39,104 bases of DNA. Source: Acidimicrobiia bacterium (GTDB lineage: Bacteria > Actinomycetota > Acidimicrobiia > Acidimicrobiales > Aldehydirespiratoraceae). The position numbers and the translations under genes were made by a program. The stretch lies in contig JAJEJB010000009.1 in the NCBI GenBank assembly GCA_022828135.1, positions 1 to 39,104 of the forward strand. Direction: 5' to 3'. The notes beneath the pieces were generated by a model, which saw only the letters and a list, made by a program, of their open reading frames with translations, was not told where the DNA came from and ran no database searches. Position 1 is the stretch's first letter. Every line of letters starts with the position of its first letter. Positions 14,653-22,489 of the stretch are shown one piece after another.

Positions 14653-15765
14653 ATGCCCAAACTCGACGCCGTCGCCGTCGATGCGCTCCGGGAGCGGGCT
14701 CGCCGCGACGTGGACTCCGGCCTGCTGCCCGCAGCCCAGTTCGCCTTGGCCCTCGAGGGCGAGATCGTGGTGTCGGAGGCTCTGGGCGACTGTGCGCCCG
14801 ACACCCGCTTCCACACGTACTCGGCGGTCAAGCCGACGGTGGCCCTCACCGCCATGGAGTTGGCAGCCGAGGGGCTCTTCGATATCGACGCTCCGGTCAG
14901 TGACGTGCTGCCATCCTTCGGAGCCAACGGCAAGGACACCATCACCGTGTCGCAGGTGCTCCTCCATACGGGAGGCTTCCCGTACGCGCCCCTGGGACGC
15001 GCCGAGACCATCGACCGAGCCGCCCGCCTGTCCGCCTACGGCACATGGCGCATCGATTGGGAGCCCGGAACCCGCTACGAGTACCACGCGCTCGCTGCGC
15101 ACTGGGTGGCGGCCGACATCATCACCGAGGTCACCGGCCGCCCCTACGTCGATGTGATCGCCGAGCGAGTGATGGAGCCGGCCGGCTGCTCCCGATGGCT
15201 GGGCATTGGCGTCGACGATCAGGACGATGTCGCGGACGTGGCGGGGGTGGGAGCCGTTCCCACCGCCCAGGAGCTGGCCGCGCTGGGCTTGGACGAGATG
15301 CCCGACTTCGGGGTGAGCGAGGAGGTGCTGGTGGTGTTCAACCGGCCGTGGATACGGGCCGCGGGCGTGCCCGGAGGGGGCGGCGTCGCCTCCGCCGCTG
15401 ATATGGCTCTGTGGTACCAGGCCGTCCTCCACAACACCGGCGGCCTCCTTCGTCCCGAAGTGCGCAGCGACGCGATGGTCGTCCGCCAGAACCATCCGGA
15501 CTGGACCCGGACGCCGGCCAGCCGCTCCCACGCCTTCGTGCTAGCCGGCGACGACGGCAAGGCCGCCATGCGCGGCCACGGACACGGCGCGTCCCCCGGA
15601 GCCTTCGGCCATTCCGGCGCCGGCGGGCAGGCCGCCTGGGCCGACCCGGCCAGCGGGATCTCGTTCGCCTACCTCACCAACGGCCTGGACCGCAACGACC
15701 TCGCCTCAGCCCGCCGCCGGGTCGCGCTCTCCACCAGGGCCCTCGCCTGCATCAAGAAGCAGTAG
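14653..15765 (+). CDS. Serine beta-lactamase-fold hydrolase (class C / esterase-like)
   Basis: A 370-residue protein of the beta-lactamase/transpeptidase-like family. Ser57-x-x-Lys60 (TYSAVK) is the nucleophile motif. Tyr144 (RYEYHALAAHW) takes the place of the YxN tyrosine, with His-Ala replacing the usual Ser-Asn. HSGAGGQAAWADP near residue 320 matches the KTG-box region with His in place of Lys, as in many esterases of this fold. No signal peptide is seen, so it is likely a cytosolic esterase, amidase or peptidase, not an antibiotic-resistance enzyme. It follows the acyl-CoA synthetase by 26 bases and is probably co-transcribed. Its ATG lacks a clear ribosome site; a TAGCCT box lies about ten bases upstream. 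Confidence 0.85.
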   Translation: MPKLDAVAVDALRERARRDVDSGLLPAAQFALALEGEIVVSEALGDCAPDTRFHTYSAVKPTVALTAMELAAEGLFDIDAPVSDVLPSFGANGKDTITVSQVLLHTGGFPYAPLGRAETIDRAARLSAYGTWRIDWEPGTRYEYHALAAHWVAADIITEVTGRPYVDVIAERVMEPAGCSRWLGIGVDDQDDVADVAGVGAVPTAQELAALGLDEMPDFGVSEEVLVVFNRPWIRAAGVPGGGGVASAADMALWYQAVLHNTGGLLRPEVRSDAMVVRQNHPDWTRTPASRSHAFVLAGDDGKAAMRGHGHGASPGAFGHSGAGGQAAWADPASGISFAYLTNGLDRNDLASARRRVALSTRALACIKKQ

Positions 15766-15776
15766 ACCCCAGCTGG

Positions 15777-16298
15777 TCAGGGCTGTCCGAACGTCGAGAC
15801 CTTGTCCACCCGGCACTCGAACAGCACCCGACGCTCGTCGATGGACGGATCGCGCAGGCCGTAGGGCGGCTCTGCGCCGGTGTACTTCGTCCAGGCCGCG
15901 TCGATGTTCTCAGTGGCCCGGGCGCCCTCGGTGGGGTCGTCCTCGGATATCTCCCGAGCGACGGTGGCCTTCATCGACACCCAGTGGTACGGGTTCTGCG
16001 GGTTGACGAGGATCAGCGAGATCTCGGGGCTGCTGCGGATCCAGGCTGTCTTCTTGCGATGCGCGGCCACGTTGATCAGCACCTTGTCGCCGGCGTAGCC
16101 GAACCACATCGGGGTCAGGCTGGGCCGGCCGTCAGCGCCGATCACCGACACCACCGCGGTGACCTGCTCGTCTAGCAGCCACTTGTAGATGGGGTCGAGG
16201 TCATCGAGACTGTCGATCTCGCTTCGCTCCCCGATCCCGAACTGACCGGCCTGCACACCGGCCGACACGTCCAGGAATTGGTACAGCCTTATCGTCAT
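15777..16298 (-). CDS. PPOX-fold flavin/F420-type protein
   Basis: A 173-residue protein of the pyridoxamine-phosphate-oxidase-like split-barrel family. The core reads TAVVSVIGADGRPSLTPMWFGYAGDKVLINVAAHRKKTAWI, with the later MKATVAREISEDD strand. Actinobacterial members bind FMN or F420 and reduce or oxidise small molecules; cofactor and substrate are not determined. I chose the ATG at 16298 because AAGGAG lies six bases upstream; the TTG two codons earlier is less likely. It converges on the hydrolase gene (11-base gap) and follows the FAD monooxygenase gene on the same strand by about 60 bases, so those two may form an operon. Confidence 0.82.
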   Translation of the reverse strand: MTIRLYQFLDVSAGVQAGQFGIGERSEIDSLDDLDPIYKWLLDEQVTAVVSVIGADGRPSLTPMWFGYAGDKVLINVAAHRKKTAWIRSSPEISLILVNPQNPYHWVSMKATVAREISEDDPTEGARATENIDAAWTKYTGAEPPYGLRDPSIDERRVLFECRVDKVSTFGQP

Positions 16299-16365
16299 TG
16301 TCAACTCCTTGCCGTCGGATCAGCGTCGAACCCTATAGCCCGGCAACTTCGGAGGTGGCTCGAGC

Positions 16366-17577
16366 TCAGTTGCCCGGGCTGAACAGCCCGAATCGCCAGC
16401 CGGGATCGCCCGGCACCATCGTGCCCGACGTCTGGGACGCCTCGCCCATGGCTCTGGACTTTGCCGCGATGCGCTCGGCCAGTGCCATTTGCCGGGCCTC
16501 CCAGCCCGCCAGAGCGCCGTCGAGGTCTTCGGCGCCGGACAGGGAGTCCCGCAGTGCCCACCCGTCGGCGCAGGCCTTGGCCGTGCCTGCTGCGACGTGG
16601 GGCCGCAACGCAGCGGCGGCGTCGCCGATCAGGACGGCGCGGCCTCTACGGAAGCGGTGGGCGGTCATGTCGAATATCGCCTGGATGAACGGCGCGTCGC
16701 AGGCCAGCACCAGTTCGGCCAGCTGCGGTGCGAGCTGTGCGGAGGCATCGGCATGCAGTGTCCGGACGAAGCGCGGCTGCACGAGTCCAGGCGGCACGGT
16801 GCCCGGCCGGTGGACGCCGTCGCGGTCCGTCATCAGGTCGTCGTAGGCCGCGCCGCGGGCGTTGCGGTACCACACGAAATTGAGGGCCCTCTCGCCCACC
16901 GTGACCGAGTCGGCCGGTCCGGGAATGGCGTAGGCGAGAATGTGGGAGCGTTGCAGGACCTGGTACACCATGGCGTCGGCGAAGACCGCGGCAGTGCTCG
17001 GCGACAGCTCGCTCTCCAGGACCGTGCCCCGCCAGGCGACGTATCCGGCGTAGGTGGTCGAGGTTTGGGGCGCCACCGCCTCCCGCACGGTCGAGCCGAT
17101 CCCGTCGGCGCCCACAACGAGGTCGCACAGGTGGGTGTCCCCGCCGGCGAAGCGCGCCGCCGCCGACTCGCCTGACTGGGCCACACCGATGGCGCGGCAG
17201 CCGAGGTGGTACCGCTCCGGCGGCAGGCGCTCCAGCAGCGCCCGGTACAGCGTGTTCCACGAAGTGAAGCGGTAGTGGGTGGCGGCCGCGTCGATGACGG
17301 CTCCGTCACGGTCGATATAGCTCCAGTAGGTGAGCGTGAGGGCGACCTTCCGGGCTGTTCCGGAGCCGGCGCCGAGGCTGGTGCCCAATTCGGTGAAGTA
17401 CCGTTCGGTCATGGGCAGCACCGCGATTCCGGCCCCCCGCCCCTGTAGCGCCGCGCTCGACCGCTCGAACACCTGGACATCGCAGCCCATCTCGTGCAGC
17501 AGCACGGCCGCGGTCAGTCCCCCGATCGAGCCGCCCACCACCCCTACTCGCAGCCCGTTCATCGTCCTGCCCGGCAT
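16366..17577 (-). CDS. FAD-dependent aromatic monooxygenase, 2,6-dihydroxypyridine hydroxylase-like
   Basis: A 403-residue group A flavoprotein monooxygenase. The FAD dinucleotide fold is at residues 10-40 (GVVGGSIGGLTAAVLL ... VFERS), followed by RGAGIAVLP. DLVVGADGIGSTVRE is the middle motif. LIGDAAAALRPHVAAGTAKA is the FAD-ribityl GD motif in the 'RPH.AAGTAKA' form I associate with the 2,6-dihydroxypyridine 3-monooxygenase family, as is LNFVWYRN. A pyridine- or phenol-type ring hydroxylation is therefore likely, but substrate specificity is inference. The start may be ATG 17577 or ATG 17562; the latter has AGGA close upstream and starts nearer the FAD motif. Confidence 0.85.
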   Translation of the reverse strand: MPGRTMNGLRVGVVGGSIGGLTAAVLLHEMGCDVQVFERSSAALQGRGAGIAVLPMTERYFTELGTSLGAGSGTARKVALTLTYWSYIDRDGAVIDAAATHYRFTSWNTLYRALLERLPPERYHLGCRAIGVAQSGESAAARFAGGDTHLCDLVVGADGIGSTVREAVAPQTSTTYAGYVAWRGTVLESELSPSTAAVFADAMVYQVLQRSHILAYAIPGPADSVTVGERALNFVWYRNARGAAYDDLMTDRDGVHRPGTVPPGLVQPRFVRTLHADASAQLAPQLAELVLACDAPFIQAIFDMTAHRFRRGRAVLIGDAAAALRPHVAAGTAKACADGWALRDSLSGAEDLDGALAGWEARQMALAERIAAKSRAMGEASQTSGTMVPGDPGWRFGLFSPGN

Positions 17578-17667
17578 GTCACGTGCACAGAACCTACTGG
17601 CATCACTTCGCTAGGCAGGGTCTGCCGGTTCTGGTCCCTGTCGTGCTGCGGCAGACCGGCCCGACGG

Positions 17668-17696
17668 TTGGGATCAGCACACGGGTGTGGCATCAT
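17668..17696 (+). promoter_or_regulatory. Candidate sigma-A promoter for the tRNA-Thr/tRNA-Met transcript
   Basis: TTGGGA at 17668-17673 and CATCAT at 17691-17696 are separated by 17 bases. The expected start near 17703 is about 20 bases before tRNA-Thr. The match is fair at both boxes and the spacing is ideal. Confidence 0.45.
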
Positions 17697-17724
17697 GGCG
17701 GACCGGCGCCCCGGCGCCGGAACC

Positions 17725-17797
17725 GCTCCCTTAGCTCAGCCGGCAGAGCGTCTCCATGGTAAGGAGAAGGTCGTCAGTTCGATTCTGACAGGGAGCT
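17725..17797 (+). tRNA. tRNA-Thr (anticodon GGT)
   Basis: A 73-base cloverleaf. The acceptor is GCTCCCT (17725-17731) with AGGGAGC (17790-17796), discriminator T. The D-arm contains AGCTCAGCCGGCAGAGC. The anticodon arm TCTCC-ATGGTAA-GGAGA gives anticodon GGT, reading ACC. The T-arm TTCGATT loop is present. CCA is not encoded. Confidence 0.95.
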
Positions 17798-17825
17798 CGG
17801 CGCAGGCACTCGTCCTGCCCTTCCC

Positions 17826-17899
17826 GGCGACGTAGCTCAGTTGGTAAGAGCGCTCGACTCATAATCGAGAGGTCGACAGTTCGAGTCTGTCCGTCGCTA
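17826..17899 (+). tRNA. tRNA-Met (anticodon CAT, elongator type)
   Basis: A 74-base cloverleaf starting GGCGACG. The anticodon arm CTCGA-CTCATAA-TCGAG gives CAT. The T-arm GACAG-TTCGAGT-CTGTC is intact. The acceptor has one G-T pair at its end, with discriminator A. The paired first base and the lack of three G-C pairs next to the anticodon loop argue against initiator tRNA; tRNA-Ile2 cannot be fully excluded. It lies 28 bases after tRNA-Thr, probably on one transcript. Confidence 0.93.
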
Positions 17900-17926
17900 C
17901 ATGGAACTTGCCGCCAGGGGCCTGTT

Positions 17927-18577
17927 GTGACCGCATCGCCCCGGCGCCGCCTGCGAGCCGTCGAGGAGTCATCGCGTAACGTCGGCGGCGAACGCGAGTC
18001 TCAATCCACGACGGACATGGTTGCTCTCGTCGAGCTGGCCAAGTCCGGCGACCGGGAGGCCTTCGACCGGCTCGTGCGCATCACTCACTCCGACGCGTAC
18101 GCGCTGGCCGTGCGCCTCACGGGCAGTACGGAGGATGCTCGAGACGTGGTTCAAGAGGCGTACCTGAGGGCTTACAAGGGTGTCGGCCGCTTCCGCGGTG
18201 AGGCGCTGTTCAGCACGTGGCTCTATCGCATCGTGGCCAATTGCGCGACCACCCACCTCAGCCGTCGCCAGCGCCACCGCCACGACCATCTCGGCGCCTA
18301 CGACGACGTGATCGACACCCGGCCCGACCACGACCCGGTCCTCCAAGGCGACCTGGCGGACCTGCGGGAGAACCTCGACGCCGCCATTCGAGATCTTCCG
18401 GCTCGATTGCGCTCGGTCGTGGTGCTGCGGGACATGTACGACCTCCCCCACGAGGCGATCGCGGCGGAGTTGGGCATCTCTGTGACGGCGGCCAAGGTGC
18501 GCCTGCACCGAGCTCGCCGTCGCCTGCGCGAACAGGTTCTGCCCATGCCCGGAGAGGAACCGGATCGTGACGAGTGA
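17927..18577 (+). CDS. ECF-type RNA polymerase sigma factor
   Basis: A 216-residue group 4 (ECF) sigma factor. Region 2 spans about residues 40-110 (DREAFDRLVR, DARDVVQEAYLRAYKGVGRFRGEALFSTWLYRIVANCA), including the core-binding and -10 recognition helices. Region 4 spans about 150-206 (IRDLPARLRSVVVLRDMYDLPHEAIAAELGISVTAAKVRLHRARRRLRE), a helix-turn-helix for the -35. Region 3 is absent, as in ECF factors. The start is GTG at 17927, with AGGGG upstream, only 27 bases after tRNA-Met. The next gene overlaps its stop by 11 bases and encodes a zinc anti-sigma-like protein, so the pair should respond together to a stress such as thiol oxidation or envelope damage. Confidence 0.93.
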   Translation: MTASPRRRLRAVEESSRNVGGERESQSTTDMVALVELAKSGDREAFDRLVRITHSDAYALAVRLTGSTEDARDVVQEAYLRAYKGVGRFRGEALFSTWLYRIVANCATTHLSRRQRHRHDHLGAYDDVIDTRPDHDPVLQGDLADLRENLDAAIRDLPARLRSVVVLRDMYDLPHEAIAAELGISVTAAKVRLHRARRRLREQVLPMPGEEPDRDE

Positions 18578-18962
18578 GCCTCCCGTCCCGGCAGGCGATG
18601 CCATGACCCACCCGCGCCGCGATTGCGAGTCGGTCAGCGACGCGCTGGCGGCGGCCGCGGGTGGCGACCGCGCCTTCGGACCCGCGGAGCTTCACCACCT
18701 GGAGTCCTGCCTGCGGTGCCGGGTGGAGCAGTCGCGGTACCGGCGGTTGATGGACGCCATGTACTCGCTGCGCGAGTGTTCGGCGCCGGAGGACGCCCGG
18801 CTGGAGTCGCAGATCCTGGTGCACCTTGATCGGTACGGGCATCGCTGGGCTTGGGAGAACAAGCCCCGCGTCGCCGCGACCGTCGCCGCCGGGGCCGCCG
18901 CCGCGGCCGGCCTCATAGCGTTCACCGCCCGGCATCGCCGCGCCGCCAGACTGGCCTCCTGA
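18567..18962 (+). CDS. Zinc-binding anti-sigma factor with one membrane segment
   Basis: A 131-residue protein with HHLESCLRC at residues 43-51, a perfect His-x3-Cys-x2-Cys zinc anti-sigma (ZAS) motif, preceded by Cys20. Residues about 103-122 (AATVAAGAAAAAGLIAFTA) form one likely transmembrane helix followed by basic residues and a very short tail. The GTG start at 18567 overlaps the sigma gene; an ATG at 18603 is a second option. In known ECF/ZAS pairs the anti-sigma holds its partner inactive until redox or proteolytic signals release it. The almost absent extracytoplasmic part argues for sensing on the cytoplasmic side or in the membrane. Confidence 0.85.
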   Translation: MTSEPPVPAGDAMTHPRRDCESVSDALAAAAGGDRAFGPAELHHLESCLRCRVEQSRYRRLMDAMYSLRECSAPEDARLESQILVHLDRYGHRWAWENKPRVAATVAAGAAAAAGLIAFTARHRRAARLAS

Positions 18963-19021
18963 CTGCGAGAAGGCGGCCGTGTCGGCGGGTCCGACCGTAG
19001 CCGTTGGCGGCCCTGCACTGG

Positions 19022-19027
19022 TAGCCT
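19022..19027 (+). promoter_or_regulatory. Candidate -10 box for tRNA-Trp
   Basis: TAGCCT lies 13 bases before the first base of tRNA-Trp, where a -10 box would place the transcript start a few bases upstream of the tRNA. No convincing -35 is seen at 16-18 bases; actinobacterial promoters often lack one. Confidence 0.35.
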
Positions 19028-19040
19028 TTCGGGGCTGCTG

Positions 19041-19113
19041 AGGGGCGTGGCTCAATTGGCAGAGCACCGGTCTCCAAAACCGGCGGTTGGGGGTTCGAGT
19101 CCCTCCGCCCCTG
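19041..19113 (+). tRNA. tRNA-Trp (anticodon CCA)
   Basis: A 73-base cloverleaf with acceptor AGGGGCG/CGCCCCT and discriminator G. The anticodon arm CCGGT-CTCCAAA-ACCGG gives CCA. The T-arm has GGTTCGAGTCC. Its place just before secE is the usual actinobacterial order. Confidence 0.96.
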
Positions 19114-19170
19114 CAAATTGACGACGGCCACACCAACGGCTCCGCAACCCGCACGAGGTGACTTCCACAA

Positions 19171-19467
19171 ATGGCGATGAACCGTCAGCAGAAGCGGCTG
19201 CTTCAACGACAGGGCGAGATAGATGCTGAGGGCGCGCCGGTCCGGACCCGCAACCGTGGCGCCTCGACGCCTCCCGCGGAGCGCACCTCACCAGGTCAGT
19301 TCCTGCGCGAGGTCCGGGGCGAGCTCCGCAAGGTGGCCTGGCCCAGCCGGGCTGAGACCGTCAACTACTCGATCGTGGTTCTCGTCACCGTCATCGTGCT
19401 CACCGCCATGATCTACGGGCTCGACTGGGTCTTCTCGACCTTCATACTCGAGCTCTTCGAATCCTGA
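19171..19467 (+). CDS. secE: Preprotein translocase subunit SecE
   Basis: A 98-residue SecE. The amphipathic helix signature FLREVRGELRKVAWPSR is at about residues 44-60, followed by one transmembrane helix (NYSIVVLVTVIVLTAMIYGLDWVF). The N-terminal 40 residues are basic and variable, as in other Actinobacteria. It stabilises SecY in the membrane. It lies between tRNA-Trp and nusG, the conserved order. Confidence 0.96.
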   Translation: MAMNRQQKRLLQRQGEIDAEGAPVRTRNRGASTPPAERTSPGQFLREVRGELRKVAWPSRAETVNYSIVVLVTVIVLTAMIYGLDWVFSTFILELFES

Positions 19468-19475
19468 GGTACCCC

Positions 19476-20126
19476 ATGTCCGATGCATCCGTCTCCCCAT
19501 CCGCAGCCGTCATCACCGAGGACGAGCTGTTCGACGAAGCAGACTCCGCCGACGAGTCGCCCGAACCGGTCAGCCCCTACGACAAGCCGGGCAAGTGGTT
19601 CGTGGTTCACACCCAGTCCGGTTACGAGAAGAAGGTCAAGCAGAATCTCGAGGCCCGTACTGCGTCGATGAACATGGAGGGTCGCATTCACGAGGTGGTC
19701 ATCCCGCTGCGGGACGTGCCGGAGTTCAAGAACGGCAAGAAGGTGATCTCCTCGAAGCGGTTGTTCCCCGGATACGTGTTCGTGCGCTGCGAACTCGACG
19801 AGGAGGTGTGGCCGGTCATACGCGACACGCCCAACGTCACCGGCTTCGTGAACCAGGGCGGCGCTCCGTCGCCCCTGCGTCGCCGCGACGTCGAGGCCTT
19901 CCTCGGCGTGGAGGCCGACCGATCGCGGGAGGCGTCCAAGAGGGCCAAGCCGATGTTCGAGTACGGCATGGGGGAGACCGTCCGCGTCAAGGACGGCCCC
20001 TTCGCCGACTTCTCCGGCGAGATCATCGAGATCAACGAGGATCAGCTCAAGGTCAAGGTGCTCGTGAACATCTTCGGCCGGGAGACACCGGTCGAACTCG
20101 AGTTCGCCCAGGTAGCCCGCCTGTAG
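19476..20126 (+). CDS. nusG: Transcription elongation/antitermination factor NusG
   Basis: A 216-residue NusG. An acidic N-terminal extension of about 38 residues is common in Actinobacteria. The NGN domain follows from [20 protein letters not shown] to [12 protein letters not shown] and [12 protein letters not shown]-terminal KOW domain ([26 protein letters not shown]) ends the protein. It binds the RpoB/RpoC clamp encoded downstream. It starts nine bases after secE. The 91-base gap to rplK contains a perfect GCGGCGCCGC palindrome and could fold. Confidence 0.97.
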   Translation: MSDASVSPSAAVITEDELFDEADSADESPEPVSPYDKPGKWFVVHTQSGYEKKVKQNLEARTASMNMEGRIHEVVIPLRDVPEFKNGKKVISSKRLFPGYVFVRCELDEEVWPVIRDTPNVTGFVNQGGAPSPLRRRDVEAFLGVEADRSREASKRAKPMFEYGMGETVRVKDGPFADFSGEIIEINEDQLKVKVLVNIFGRETPVELEFAQVARL

Positions 20127-20217
20127 GCGGGTCTGCGGCGCCGCGACGGGTTGGCGCCCGCCGCGGATGCCGCCACACTGCCACGTTCGTCCAGGTCAAC
20201 GTTCGAGAGAGTCGCTC

Positions 20218-20646
20218 ATGGCCCCCAGGAAGCAAGTTGCAGCCCTAGTGAAGATCCAGATCCCCGCGGGTCAGGCGACGCCTGCTCCGCCGGTGGGCAC
20301 CGCGCTGGGTCCCCACGGCGTGGCCATCATGGACTTCTGCAAGGACTACAACGCTCGCACCGAGGACAAGCGGGGCCAGATCATCCCGGCAGAGATAACG
20401 ATCTACGAGGACCGGACGTTCACGTTCATCACCAAGACGCCGCCGACGTCGTTCCTGATCCGCTCTGCGGCCGGCTTGGAGAAGGCGGCGGAGACCCCGG
20501 GCCGCGAGACCGTCGGCACCATCACCGACGCTCAGTTGACGGAGATCGCCGAGATCAAGATGCCCGACCTCAACGCCAACGACTTGGAAGCGGCCAAGGC
20601 GCAGATCGAGGGAACCGCCCGCTCGATGGGCGTCACCGTCGCCTGA
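20218..20646 (+). CDS. rplK: 50S ribosomal protein L11
   Basis: A 142-residue L11, which binds 23S rRNA at the GTPase centre. It has the N-terminal domain ([39 protein letters not shown]) and the C-terminal rRNA-binding domain ending [11 protein letters not shown] chose ATG 20218 because [12 protein letters not shown] is the usual start; the frame is open 17 codons further. TTGGCG (20151) and CACACT (20174) with 17-base spacing upstream form a weak promoter candidate. Confidence 0.97.
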   Translation: MAPRKQVAALVKIQIPAGQATPAPPVGTALGPHGVAIMDFCKDYNARTEDKRGQIIPAEITIYEDRTFTFITKTPPTSFLIRSAAGLEKAAETPGRETVGTITDAQLTEIAEIKMPDLNANDLEAAKAQIEGTARSMGVTVA

Positions 20647-20681
20647 GCGGCCGAGCGGACCACCAAACTCCAGGAGCGACC

Positions 20682-21380
20682 ATGGCCAAGGGCAAGAAGC
20701 ACGCCGAAGCCTCCAAGAGCTTCGACCGGCTGCGCCTCCACAGCGACGCCGACGCGGTGAGCCTGGTGAAGAGCTTGGCGACCAGGCGATTCGACGAGAG
20801 CGTCGACGTGGTCGTGCGGCTCGGAGTCGACCCCCGCAAAGCCGACCAGATGCTGCGGGGCACGGTGTCGCTGCCGTCGGGCACCGGCAAGGAGGTGCGT
20901 GTCGCGGTGTTCGCGCAGGGCGAGGCCGCGACCACGGCTCGCGAAGCAGGCGCGGACTTCGTGGGATCCGACGACCTGGCCGAGCAGGTGTCGGGGGGCA
21001 TGACCGACTTCGACGTGGCCATCGCCACGCCCGACATGATGCCGGTGGTCGGCAAGCTGGGCCGGATTCTCGGTCCCCGCGGCTTGATGCCCAACCCCAA
21101 GACCGGGACCGTCACCACCGATGTGGCCCGCACCATCGAGGAGTTCAAGGGGGGCAAGGTGGAGTACCGCACGGACCGGTTCGCCAACGTGCACGTACCC
21201 ATCGGACGGGCGTCGTTCGAGGAGGAGGACTTGCTCAAGAACCTCCGGGCCGTCGTGGCTGAGCTCCAGCGGGCCAAGCCGGCCGCAGCCAAGGGCAAGT
21301 ACGTGAAGAAGATGGTGCTCAGCTCTTCGATGGGTCCTGGCGTCCGGATCGATCCCGCCGACGTCGGAGTGGCCGATTAA
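20682..21380 (+). CDS. rplA: 50S ribosomal protein L1
   Basis: A 232-residue L1 with the standard KKHAEASKSFD opening, DFDVAIATPDMMPVVGKLGRILGPRGLMPNPKTGTVT in domain II, and a C-terminus ending SSSMGPGVRIDPADV. The start ATG at 20682 has CAGGAG upstream. L1 forms the mobile stalk at the ribosomal E site and in many bacteria represses its own L11-L1 message. It lies 35 bases after rplK. Confidence 0.97.
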   Translation: MAKGKKHAEASKSFDRLRLHSDADAVSLVKSLATRRFDESVDVVVRLGVDPRKADQMLRGTVSLPSGTGKEVRVAVFAQGEAATTAREAGADFVGSDDLAEQVSGGMTDFDVAIATPDMMPVVGKLGRILGPRGLMPNPKTGTVTTDVARTIEEFKGGKVEYRTDRFANVHVPIGRASFEEEDLLKNLRAVVAELQRAKPAAAKGKYVKKMVLSSSMGPGVRIDPADVGVAD

Positions 21381-21424
21381 GCCGCTAGCATCGGCGAACT
21401 TCACCCCGCTCACCTGAGACATCC

Positions 21425-21463
21425 GGTGCGCTCCGCGGGGAGCACCAATGGGCCGGCAGGCCC
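21425..21463 (+). promoter_or_regulatory. Structured rplJ leader, probable L10 autoregulation site
   Basis: Two adjacent hairpins lie in the rplA-rplJ gap: GGTGCGCTCC (21425-21434) with GGGGAGCACC (21437-21446), and GGGCC (21450-21454) with GGCCC (21459-21463). An rplJ leader bound by the L10-L12 complex is well known in other bacteria; that this one acts so is inference from position and folding. Confidence 0.45.
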
Positions 21464-21483
21464 GCCGGACGAGGAAGGCACCC

Positions 21484-22065
21484 ATGACAGTCCCTAGGCC
21501 CGAGAAGGCGGCCGTCGTCGCCGAAGTGCGTGATCGGCTGGCGGCCAGCGACGCGGCCCTGCTGACCGAGTACCGCGGGCTGAACGTCGGTCAGATGGCC
21601 GAGTTGCGCCGGTCGCTGCGCGCCGCCGGCGGGGAGTACACGATCTACAAGAACACCATGGTCCGCCTAGCCACCGCCGAGCTGGGCCTGGACCTCGCCG
21701 GCCTGCTGACCGGACCGACCGCGATCGCTTTCGTGGGTGCCCGCGACGACGGAGGCGCGGGCGACGCGGCTGCGGTGGCCAAAGCGCTTCGGGACTTCTC
21801 GCGCGCCAACCGCGCCCTCGTGCTCAAGGGAGGGGTGCTGGGTGACAAGGTGCTCAGCGCCGAAGACCTGGTTTCCCTGGCCGACCTGCCGTCGCGCGAG
21901 TTGCTGCTGGCGAGGCTGGCCGGCGCGTTCAGTGCGCCGATGGTGCAGCTCGCCGGCCTGCTGCAGGCCCTGCCCCGGAATTTCGCCTTCGGGCTCCAGG
22001 CGCTCATCGACACCCGCAATGCTGAAAGCGGCGACGACCAACCATCCGAAACAGAGGAGGCCTGA
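21484..22065 (+). CDS. rplJ: 50S ribosomal protein L10
   Basis: A 193-residue L10, base of the L7/L12 stalk. Residues 1-130 form the rRNA-binding domain ([37 protein letters not shown]). The C-terminal helix that binds L7/L12 dimers follows ([39 protein letters not shown]). The ATG at 21484 has GAGGAAGG upstream, deciding it over the GTG/ATG twelve codons earlier, which would read through the folded leader. Confidence 0.96.
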   Translation: MTVPRPEKAAVVAEVRDRLAASDAALLTEYRGLNVGQMAELRRSLRAAGGEYTIYKNTMVRLATAELGLDLAGLLTGPTAIAFVGARDDGGAGDAAAVAKALRDFSRANRALVLKGGVLGDKVLSAEDLVSLADLPSRELLLARLAGAFSAPMVQLAGLLQALPRNFAFGLQALIDTRNAESGDDQPSETEEA

Positions 22066-22067
22066 CC

Positions 22068-22451
22068 ATGGCAACCAAGGAAGAGATCCTCGACTCGATC
22101 TCACAGATGACCGTGCTCGAACTGAGCGAGCTGCTCAAGGAGTTCGAGGAGCGCTTCGAGGTGACTGCAGCCGCGCCGGCCGCAGTCGCGGTCGCCGCCC
22201 CAGCGGCGGGTGAGGCGGGCGCCGGGGACGAGGACGTCAAGGATTCCTTCAACGTCGTCCTCGCCGCCGTCGGCGACAAGAAGATCCAGGTGATCAAGGA
22301 GGTGCGCAGCCTCACCTCGCTCGGTCTCAAGGAGGCCAAGGAGCTCGTCGACAACGCCCCCAAGCCGGTGCTGGAAGGCCTCAACCAGGAGGATGCCGAC
22401 AAGGCCAAGGCCGCGCTGGAGGCAGTCGGAGCCGAGGTGGAACTGGTCTGA
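22068..22451 (+). CDS. rplL: 50S ribosomal protein L7/L12
   Basis: A 127-residue L7/L12. The N-terminal dimerisation part ([30 protein letters not shown]) is followed by an Ala/Pro/Gly hinge. The C-terminal factor-binding domain reads [34 protein letters not shown]. It starts two bases after rplJ with AGGAGG in the end of that gene, so expression is coupled. A hairpin follows its stop at once. Confidence 0.97.
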   Translation: MATKEEILDSISQMTVLELSELLKEFEERFEVTAAAPAAVAVAAPAAGEAGAGDEDVKDSFNVVLAAVGDKKIQVIKEVRSLTSLGLKEAKELVDNAPKPVLEGLNQEDADKAKAALEAVGAEVELV

Positions 22452-22456
22452 GAGAC

Positions 22457-22480
22457 CGAGCCGGCACTGGCTTCGGCTCG
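22457..22480 (+). terminator. Hairpin after rplL, probable attenuator
   Basis: CGAGCCG (22457-22463) and CGGCTCG (22474-22480) form a perfect 7-bp stem with a 10-base loop, five bases after the rplL stop. No T run follows, so partial termination or an RNA processing site is more likely than a full stop. A comparable attenuator between rplL and rpoB is known in E. coli. Confidence 0.5.
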
Positions 22481-22489
22481 CCCCCGACA

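Noticed and set aside
14653..15765. Beta-lactamase-like gene as an antibiotic resistance gene
   Set aside because: No signal peptide, the YxN and KTG motifs are altered as in esterases, and it sits in a catabolic operon.
16299..16304. TTGACA just before the PPOX gene (minus strand)
   Set aside because: It lies between the ribosome site and the start codon, so it cannot be the -35 of this gene.
17826..17899. Reading the CAT tRNA as initiator tRNA
   Set aside because: The first pair of the acceptor is formed and the three G-C pairs typical of initiators next to the anticodon loop are absent.
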